From the NCBI GenBank assembly GCA_003024985.2, contig PXIH01S0003793.1: DNA of 14,210 nucleotides. One strand, given 5' to 3'. This DNA is from Euperipatoides rowelli (Eukaryota > Onychophora > Udeonychophora > Euonychophora > Peripatopsidae). Within the stretch, counting starts at the first letter, position 1. Every line of letters begins with the position of its first letter. Below are positions 8,187-14,210 of this stretch, piece by piece. The notes beneath the pieces are model-generated. The model saw only the letters and a list, made by a program, of their open reading frames with translations, made no database searches and was not told where the DNA came from. Made by a program: the position numbers and the translations under genes.

Positions 8187-8454
8187 CTGGAGCAGCTATA
8201 TTTTGTTGAAGTTGATGCTGAAAAATGTTGCAAAATTTTTCCCCAAAAAAATAGACTTTAAAATTTAAATCAACATGGAATTTTTGTTAAAATAGATGCA
8301 GAGAGAGTCGACTTAATGATGTATTAGGCAACATACTTTTGTTTATTCTTAAAAGCATAAAATAATTGTTTTTATTTGCCTGGAGTCTAGATAGAGCTAG
8401 GAAATTAATTGGAACCGGATTAGTATTCTCTATTAGTACCGGTATTCAAATACT

Positions 8455-8706
8455 TTTGCCTGGAACCGAAGCAGCACTTTGATACCCTCGTTCTAAAGCA
8501 CTGAGCCAAGCTACTCCTAGAAAAATGAATTTAAGGAGCCAGGTTAGCATTCTAACACCTTCACTATAAAGCTCTTGGCTAAACTACCCCTATAAAACAC
8601 TTTGACCTGGAGCCTGGGCAGCATTCCAGGATCTTGGCTCTAAAGCCTTGGGTCACATTACTCCTAATACCTATGAAACAGTTTTGTCAGGCTGCATGGG
8701 TGCAAG
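8455..8706. repeat. Diverged tandem array, unit about 75 bp, three copies plus a partial
   Basis: Copies start at about 8455, 8530, 8601 and 8682. The shared order of words is TTTG-CCTGGA, GC-AGCATTC, CTCTAAAGC, TTGGCT/GAGCCAAG, ACTCCTA and a closing ATAAAAC or TGAAAC. The fourth copy stops after about 25 bases, immediately before a T-run (8708-8723). Unit lengths differ by several bases and identity is moderate, so the array is old. Another degenerate unit may start at 8374 (TTTGCCTGGAGTCTAG). It is not coding: the frames are broken and the period is not a multiple of three. Confidence 0.7.
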
Positions 8707-8723
8707 TATTTTTTTTTTTTTTT

Positions 8724-11026
8724 AAAATATAGTTACAGTATAACCCCTTCCCACAGCAACAATGTAATGCTTTAAATTCTGTGTGATGTTTAGAATGTAA
8801 ATATTGTTGATAATTTCAGGGAGTTCCCCCTTGTCAAAGATTCAATTGGAATATCATTTTTCTTCCTTGCGTTAAAGTACTATTATAATAAATTCCTAGA
8901 ATTAAACTTATAAACTTTAAAGGGGAAGTTCATTTTGAATACTAAGGATTTCCCTAGAATGGTTTCATTTCATTTCTTTTATTTAGGGAAATGTTTTTTT
9001 GTTTAAAATTTATTGTGTCAATTTGTTTCATATAAATTATTTCACAAACTAGTAGGCTACAGCTGGCTGCTTGTTACATTTGTCAATATGGAGGTGAGCT
9101 TTTTTTTTTTTTTGCTTTTATTTCCAATTACGTATTAGTATAATGTTAGACTTTGTCATATTTGAAAATCCATGATTGGAATTAAGTTATATTGTCTTGT
9201 AGCTTGATAGAGCCTCATGCTATTTTAGAAAAAATAGTAGCTTGCTACCATCTACAGCTGTTTTTTTTTCTTTTAATTTATGTAGAGTTAATGCTAATCT
9301 AAATTTAGGAAATGAAATTTTTTATAATGGTGGAAAAAAAAAAGGTTGAATTTGCCCGTTTTCCAATACCATAATAATAATTACTGGTAGCCTAGGCTAA
9401 TTTTAAACCGTTTGGCTTAGATATTTTTTTAAGATACCATACTATAGCTGCCATTTATGTTTTCGATTATGAAATTTAATATGGGAAATTCAAACAAATA
9501 TCCAGGCTTTGACTGGAAAGTCATTTTTTCTTTGGTGTTTATCGGCATTTCTTATTTACATGCATTTTCAGAGCATGGCGAAATATGTTATCAGTGAGTT
9601 ATCGTAATACTGAAGCTCTGATTAAATTCACTTTTAAATTAGAAAAGTTAATGTGCAAGACTACCTAAATTGAACATTTTAGGTTCAATAAGCTTTGTCT
9701 TTCAGTCAGGGCACGGACTTTTATCCGTTTGTAATAAACATGCATTAACGACTGGCTACATTAAAAATTAACTTTAACTGTCGATCCAATATGTTTTTAT
9801 AGTGATGGAAAAAATATTATACATATTTGCCCATGTCAGAAATAAATTTATTGCCCAACATAATTACATACATTTTTACAAAACACTGCAGTTCAGATTT
9901 TGAAAAAAAAAATTCACCCGTTTAAATCTAGGAGAGATGTTCTTTGTACAAACTATGGTCACTACTAAACTAACCGTTTTGGCTATATGGGCTGCAATAC
10001 TAAGATGTGTCTTCCGGCTGATAAAACTTTTATCTGCTGACTGAATTGTGAAGCTTATTGTATTTTTATTAATATTATCTGGTCTTTACACGTGATCGAG
10101 CTTGTTTTATTAGTTTTGTCATTCAAGACTTAAAACGAGCTGAACTCTTTTTCACTTCTATGAATTTCTCTAATAAAATATATGAGGTGAATTTGTTTGA
10201 AAATTATTTCATGTTATAAAACAATTATTTAGCTTCAAAATGAGCGACTAGATGGCAGAATGTCATTTGTTAATTTGTCTAATACAAATTTTCTGAGCAT
10301 CACCTACAGACATCACTGTGGGTGCCTGCAAGAAATAATCTGAAAATGAAATTTTAGAACAAGTATAAAAATAGATTTAGGTTCAGAATATATTTTTTGG
10401 ATGAAGAATGTAATGCAAAGACTTTATTATGAAATATCACTAGGCCTATAGTCAGAAATTTCTTTTGAAGAAAATTTAGAGCATAAAAGTGATTTTTATA
10501 TTCAATTACTTTATACCAGTTACTTGTATGTGTTAGAGTCTTTCTAGAGTTGCAAAAATGTATATATTCAACAAAATATTTGTCAAAAATAATTATCTCG
10601 CACTTAAAGAGAAAGGGGAAAAAAAGTAATTCTTATTTAGGAAGCGTATATTTATCAGCCCTGAAAATTTTATATCTAGTTGAATCCATTTTGACATAAT
10701 AATTTTTTTAATTTCATTGAAATTACACCAGTCTAGAACGGAATGACATATTGAAATAAGCCAGACCGGAAAGTGTTAATTTATAAGGTAAATGGCAGTG
10801 TCATTCACGCAATTGATAAAAGAGGGCACTAGTAATATGACATTTAAAAAAAATAAAACTAAAAAATATGCCACCCAATTATTCATTGACTATTATTTCA
10901 GCGGTGTCTAACTGTTATTGATTTTGCGTCTGTACCGTTGTTTATTAGAAAAAGTTCAGAGATAACAAACGGGATCTTAGAACAAGGAAGTGGCAAACGA
11001 CTTAGCTGTAACAGCATATCATCTGA
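8724..11026. other. 2.3 kb of AT-rich DNA without a supported gene
   Basis: No frame of convincing length or composition, no RNA gene and no paired terminal repeats were found. Isolated splice-like words exist, for example ATGGAGGTGAGC at about 9088 and ATCAGTGAGT at about 9590, but they do not build a coding exon chain. The recurring words TAGGCTACAG (about 9053) and TAGGCCTAT (about 10442) occur here. A match to the CTCF core lies at 10245-10258. Confidence 0.55.
10245..10258 (+). promoter_or_regulatory. CTCF-like motif
   Basis: CGACTAGATGGCAG differs from the common animal CTCF core CCACTAGATGGCAG at one position. A single motif in 14 kb can arise by chance and occupancy is not shown. It is noted because CTCF is conserved across bilaterians and no nearby transposon explains the word. 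Confidence 0.25.
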
Positions 11027-11158
11027 TTGTCAGGATGTTTTGGTAATGCAGGAGGAGTGTGTGACATTCATTGTGATCTGAATGGAAAAGCAAGAGAACT
11101 CTTAAAACTAAATTGCAATGAAGGAAAAGTACAAGATGATTACACTTTGGAACAATGA
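11027..11158 (+). other. Short open stretch, coding-like composition, not recognised
   Basis: A 43-codon frame ends at TGA 11156-11158. The part from 11036 reads CFGNAGGVCDIHCDLNGKAR and continues with a charged tail. It is rich in Gly, Asp and Cys, unlike the Phe/Tyr/Ile/Lys-biased translations of the surroundings, and a possible acceptor TTGTCAG lies just upstream (11027-11033). It might be a relic terminal exon. Length and isolation keep confidence low. Confidence 0.15.
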
Positions 11159-11319
11159 TTTTTTTAAAAGATAAGAAAAGTACCTGTAGCTTGGAAAATA
11201 ACTAAGAGTACTGATAACATTTTACAAATAAGTAGCTCAGAGCTACATCTGCAAGCTACTGAAAATATAGCGAATTAGACTACTTGCTAGAGGTAGGCTA
11301 CAGTATGTTGACTCGACCT

Positions 11320-11540
11320 TGATAAAATTGGAATCTTGCCTCTATGTTCTCTTATTTGAATGTGGTACTAATAACCTTAAGTTCTCTTCTCTCCTCATTG
11401 CTGGTCATTCTATTTTCCCTCACTTAATCAAACTCGGCTTCTCTAGAGATCTTCCTTAGCTTTGTCCAGACTTATTCCTCAGATTTGGAACGTTTTCCTC
11501 TCAAGTCTGGAAATCTTGCTCGATGTTAGACTATGTCTAA
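11320..11540 (+). pseudogene. Weak relic of a LINE ORF2 C-terminus
   Basis: The plus strand is unusually pyrimidine-rich and keeps the order of blocks seen at the end of some LINE ORF2s. First comes a stretch like CLY.LLF..GT..LKFSSL (about 11338-11395), then a region with HSIFPHLIKLGFSR (about 11406-11446). Last comes LIPQIWN (about 11470-11490), resembling FIPRT..LWNSLP with the middle lost. Frames change between blocks. The overlapping ATG-started frame 11533-11760 translates simple T-rich DNA and the 18-bp tandem repeat and is not a gene. This is a resemblance by eye only. Confidence 0.3.
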
Positions 11541-11672
11541 AATCTCATCCAAGTTCTGTTTTTATTTATTACTTATTACTTTTTTTTATATATTTTTTAG
11601 CATAATTATTTATTCTTTTTTGGTGAGTGTGTGTAAGAAGACCCAGCTAAAAATATTGAACGATAATGGCTT

Positions 11673-11718
11673 ACTGTATAGACTATATATACTGTATAGA
11701 CTATATATACTGTATATA
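11673..11718. repeat. 18-bp tandem repeat, 2.5 copies
   Basis: ACTGTATAGACTATATAT occurs at 11673-11690 and again perfectly at 11691-11708, followed by a partial third copy ACTGTATATA. Perfect identity of the copies indicates a recent slippage event. Confidence 0.9.
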
Positions 11719-11752
11719 TGCTGTTTATATGTTGATCTAGTAGCCTACATTC

Positions 11753-11836
11753 TGTGCTAAAACAAAACTACTATATAGTAGTTTTGTGCAAAGCAGACTT
11801 TGTTGGTCCTGCGCATGTTGTGCTAAAATAAAACTA
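11753..11836. repeat. Perfect 26-bp palindrome flanked by direct repeats
   Basis: The palindrome lies at 11762-11787, with arms of ACAAAACTACTAT each way and no loop. It overlaps the first of two direct repeats, TGTGCTAAAACAAAACTA (11753-11770) and TGTGCTAAAATAAAACTA (11819-11836), which differ at one base. It may be a fold-back footprint, a cruciform-forming site or a duplication junction. Confidence 0.8.
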
Positions 11837-11839
11837 TGG

Positions 11840-13318
11840 CATTAGAGCTAAATAGTGCAACGGCCAAATTTTTTCTTCCTTGTTGCCAGAGCCAGGACAA
11901 AAATAAATTAAGAAAAAAGCCTCCACTAAAATCCTCGTTGTAGCTCTAACCTCGTAAGGACACTTACTAGACAAACAAAATCTATAAGTAAATAAAGTGA
12001 CACAAATTTATTTGTCAATATAGCCTAGAAGAAATGTTTATAATTTGTTTGGACTATGATTGTATCCTATTTGGAGACAACCACTAACGCTGCAGGTTGC
12101 TAATTTTACAACCTGAGCTTTAGGATTGCTCCTTTACCTTTGTCAACCTAAAATACATCACTGGCTCACCAAAAACACATATAGTGCATCACATAATTAA
12201 TGATGATATGCCTAAGGAAACCCACACTAGAACCAAACCAAGGAAATAACTTTCCCCGATATAATTCTGGTGAGAATTTCCCAAATATATAGAATAACAG
12301 TGAAACCTAATAGAGATAGTGGCCACAAAGGAAGTTTCTGATACTTAAGGGAATAGTCCAACGTCTGACTTACAGAAGAATGCATTCGGGGGAAATAAAT
12401 CTCAAGGTTTAAACATATAGGAAAAATTTATTTATTGTTTGAGTCAGGGTAATTAATTTTTAAAAAAATTAAATAATGTGATGATCCCTCTGATGTGTTT
12501 ATTATGCTGGTATATTTTCCTTTACTTGGCAAACAATACATCGGACAAGATCAGGTTGCAAAAGAAATAACCAGGATTGACCAAAGATCCCAGCTGAAGT
12601 CACGTGTATTTCGATGCAACAACTCAAAAGATAATTTGCCAATTGACCCGTAAAGTTAGCTGATGTATGCATCCAGTCAAATACTGCACTAAAAAAAAAC
12701 ACTTGATCGACAAAGAATAGCCTCTTTGAGTAATTTATGCAAATTAATTAATGCACCAGCCATCCTGCTAAAGTAATTGTGAGCGAGAGGCAGTATTTGA
12801 ATTTAGCAAATATGCATTATTTAAACCTTTTATTCAGTTGAAATATGAACAATGTAGTGATTCTCAAAAGAAAACCAGAAATGATCTAAGACAAATTTCC
12901 CTTTATCCCCATAATAATAATAATATTTTTTCCTCTCTAGCTTTAAATAAAACAAACATCTCAAAATCCCCACAATACAGTATAAATCCCTTATAGCAAA
13001 TTCATTTTCCTTTTTCTTCTTTTTATATTCCCTAAATCCCTGATAAAAAAACCCAAATGTTAGATTTTCATAAACAAAACAAAAAAAAAAAAATATTTGA
13101 ACTGGAAACCAAGGAAGTAAAAAAGAATAAAAAATTAGGTCTTCAGGCCATAGTTGTGAGTGACTTAGCTTAGGCGTACAAAAATGTTTATGCCGTTAAT
13201 GATGGCATGAGATCGAGTTACTTGTATTTCCTTGATTTCTTTCTGTTAAATTTAGATTCTTTTTATGTATTAGGCTAAATTGGACTATTTATTTATAGGC
13301 CTATAATGTGAATAAATA
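11840..13318. other. 1.5 kb without a supported gene
   Basis: No coding frame is convincing; the 66-codon minus frame at 12502-12702 has no recognisable motif. A small hairpin AGGTTG...CAACCT is present at about 12093-12113, an (AAT)n run at about 12911-12925 and a pyrimidine-rich tract ending in AG at 12940. A possible single DNA-transposon end starts at 12298. The end of the stretch carries TAGGCCTATAA (about 13298) and AATAAATATATTT just before the (ATC) array. Confidence 0.55.
12298..12325. mobile_element. Possible single end of a Tigger/pogo-like DNA transposon
   Basis: CAGTGAAACCTAATAGAG followed by AGTGGCCAC resembles the CAGTG.AACCT...GTGGCCAC ends found in Tigger-like elements. No good inverted partner was found; the nearest candidate, AAGGTTT at about 12404-12410, is short. 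It may be a one-ended remnant or chance. Confidence 0.25.
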
Positions 13319-13323
13319 TATTT

Positions 13324-13560
13324 CATCATCATCATCATCTGGTACGTTCTCCAAGATGGAGGTTTACGTTCATGAATCTTGAGCGCTTCTTTTTAATACA
13401 AGGAATTGCCTGGTGTTAGCCCAGTCCTTAAAGTCATCCAACCATTCTCTTCTTGGTCTTCCTCCTCTTTTTTTCCCTTTTTATCCACCCCTCAAGTGCT
13501 GTTACTACTGTAGTCTAATTCCTGCAGATCTTCTAAGAACATGCCCGGCATATTTCCAAA
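13324..13560 (-). mobile_element. RTE-like LINE fragment: ORF C-terminus and (ATG)n tail
   Basis: On the minus strand a frame reads GRPRREWLDDFKDWANTR (about 13413-13466) and then KRSAQDS and a stop. This matches the GRP..RW.DD...WTG....R.AQDR..W tail that closes the reverse transcriptase of RTE-type and related LINEs. A lysine/arginine-rich stretch precedes it, as usual. The reading then meets a GATGATGATGATGATG array (13324-13339 on the plus strand), which in many RTE elements forms the 3' terminus and codes a run of aspartates. Stops and a frame change show that it is dead. It is severely 5'-truncated; nothing RT-like is recognisable beyond about 13560. Confidence 0.6.
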
Positions 13561-14210
13561 TATATTTTAAAAAGAAAAAAAATCTATGATTTATATACTA
13601 TTATGACTAAATTAAGAAAATGTACCTTACATAGGTCAAAGTTCCTTCTTTTCACATTGCATTGTACGGCCAGTTTGTGTGTTCCCTCTCAACGAAAGTT
13701 CTAACTACACACAGTTACCAGAAGTATATGTGCAAATCTACTTGATGTCTTAGGATCCATGATGCCTTGAAATTCCGCCAAAGAGAGTCCGATGTCGTTG
13801 CACTCTGTAATGGTTAGATTTTTACTTATTTGCCATTCTTCCAAACTGACTTCAAAATCAAAGTTTTGCTCCCATTAACTAAATCTTTCTTAATCATCCA
13901 ACTCTCTCCCTGATAAACATAGTCTAGACCAGTGATTTTGAGGTCTGGGAAGCACCTTGGGTTGACCAGGTTAGCACATGCTATCATGCTGTCTCATTTA
14001 TGTTCATCTGAGTCCATGGAATCATGTACTTGATTCATGGGTTCAAATGAGTATATACAGTATACTGTATATCTAACATTGTGCCTTTTGGTCTAGGATG
14101 AACCACATAATCTATCTTTCCTCATGCAAATTATAATGATGATGGTTATTATTAGTATTATTATTATTAAATAGACAGGAATTAATTTATTATTTTTTTA
14201 ATTAAATCCA
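13561..14210. other. No supported gene; small palindromes and AAT-rich end
   Basis: A minus-strand frame between about 13871 and 13712 is open for some 50 codons and contains stretches such as FDFEVSLEEW, but it has no recognised family and may be chance. A hairpin CCATGGAATCA/TGATTCATGG lies at 14014-14040. The end of the window carries TTATTATTAG-type repeats (about 14144-14170). Confidence 0.45.
14053..14072. repeat. Perfect 20-bp palindrome
   Basis: ATATACAGTATACTGTATAT equals its own reverse complement. It shares the ACTGTATA word with the 18-bp tandem repeat at 11673-11718. No function is implied. Confidence 0.85.

Noticed and set aside
8828-8940. Inverted GGAGTTCCCCCTT / AAAGGGGAAGTTC pair as MITE ends
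   Set aside because: The arms match only with gaps over about 13 bases and no target duplication is visible.
9088-9105. ATGGAG followed by GTGAGC as a first exon and donor
   Set aside because: The context is good but a two-codon exon with no identifiable second exon cannot be supported.
9575-9750. Possible small two-exon gene: ATGGCGAAATATGTTATCA before GTGAGT, and an acceptor CTTTGTCTTTCAG at 9705
   Set aside because: Splicing these gives a peptide of about 15 residues before a stop; the sites are individually plausible but the product is not.
11533-11760. 75-codon plus-strand open frame
   Set aside because: Its repeated RLYILY motif is produced by the 18-bp tandem repeat, and the rest is T-rich low-complexity DNA.
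12502-12702. 66-codon minus-strand open frame
   Set aside because: No recognisable motif, no splice context and a length expected by chance in 14 kb.
13930-13960. CAGTGATTTTGAGGTCTGGG as a hAT terminal repeat
   Set aside because: The similarity to common hAT ends is partial and no inverted partner lies in the window.
1-14210. CRISPR arrays, tRNA or rRNA genes, bacterial operons or phage genes
   Set aside because: No regularly spaced repeats, cloverleaf-forming sequence with a T-arm, conserved rRNA strings or dense coding frames were found; the content is that of animal non-coding DNA.

Overview
The window looks like intergenic or intronic DNA from an AT-rich animal genome. There are no bacterial-type operons, no RNA gene I can recognise and no convincing intact protein-coding gene. 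What it does hold is decayed non-LTR retrotransposons, short non-autonomous DNA transposons with visible terminal repeats, microsatellites and long T- or A-runs. A 3-base N gap lies at 1083-1085. The reverse transcriptase relics resemble the CR1/L2 group, and one tail resembles RTE-type elements. Together with hAT, pogo and mariner-like MITEs and a striking excess of the octamer TAGGCCTA, this suggests a marine invertebrate, perhaps an echinoderm or hemichordate. That placement is inference and not proven by any gene.

Layout: 1-1760 is T-rich DNA with no gene, containing a small degenerate tandem repeat (about 1383-1500). From 1765 to about 4585 lies the main object: a 5'-truncated CR1/L2-like retrotransposon on the minus strand. 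It can be followed from the endonuclease/RT linker through the RT motifs to the C-terminus and an A-rich tail. It is interrupted by two short inverted-repeat elements, one at 3363-3663 (TA-flanked, mariner-like) and one at about 2814-3027. The unassigned block 4586-4770 follows. After it come a minus-strand LINE-type 3' tail (from 4773) and a second, plus-strand LINE fragment (about 5050-5813). A probable pogo/Tigger-like MITE (5956-6640) and a clear hAT MITE with a perfect 8-bp target duplication (6764-7218) are next.

From 7219 to 8722 there is a short coding-like stretch, an (AAT)n tail with a LINE-like 3' end, a 109-bp imperfect hairpin and a diverged array with a unit of about 75 bp. The 2.6 kb from 8723 to 11319 has no supported gene. 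A weak LINE C-terminal relic (11320-11540) precedes a cluster of short repeats and a perfect 26-bp palindrome (11673-11840). After another empty AT-rich stretch, an RTE-like C-terminal tail on the minus strand ends in (ATG)n at 13324. The last 650 bases hold only small palindromes.

No genes work together here. The history is one of insertion, nesting and decay. I found no undescribed functional system. The most checkable results are the nested insertions, whose removal restores recognisable reading, and the genome-wide-looking TAGGCCTA enrichment.
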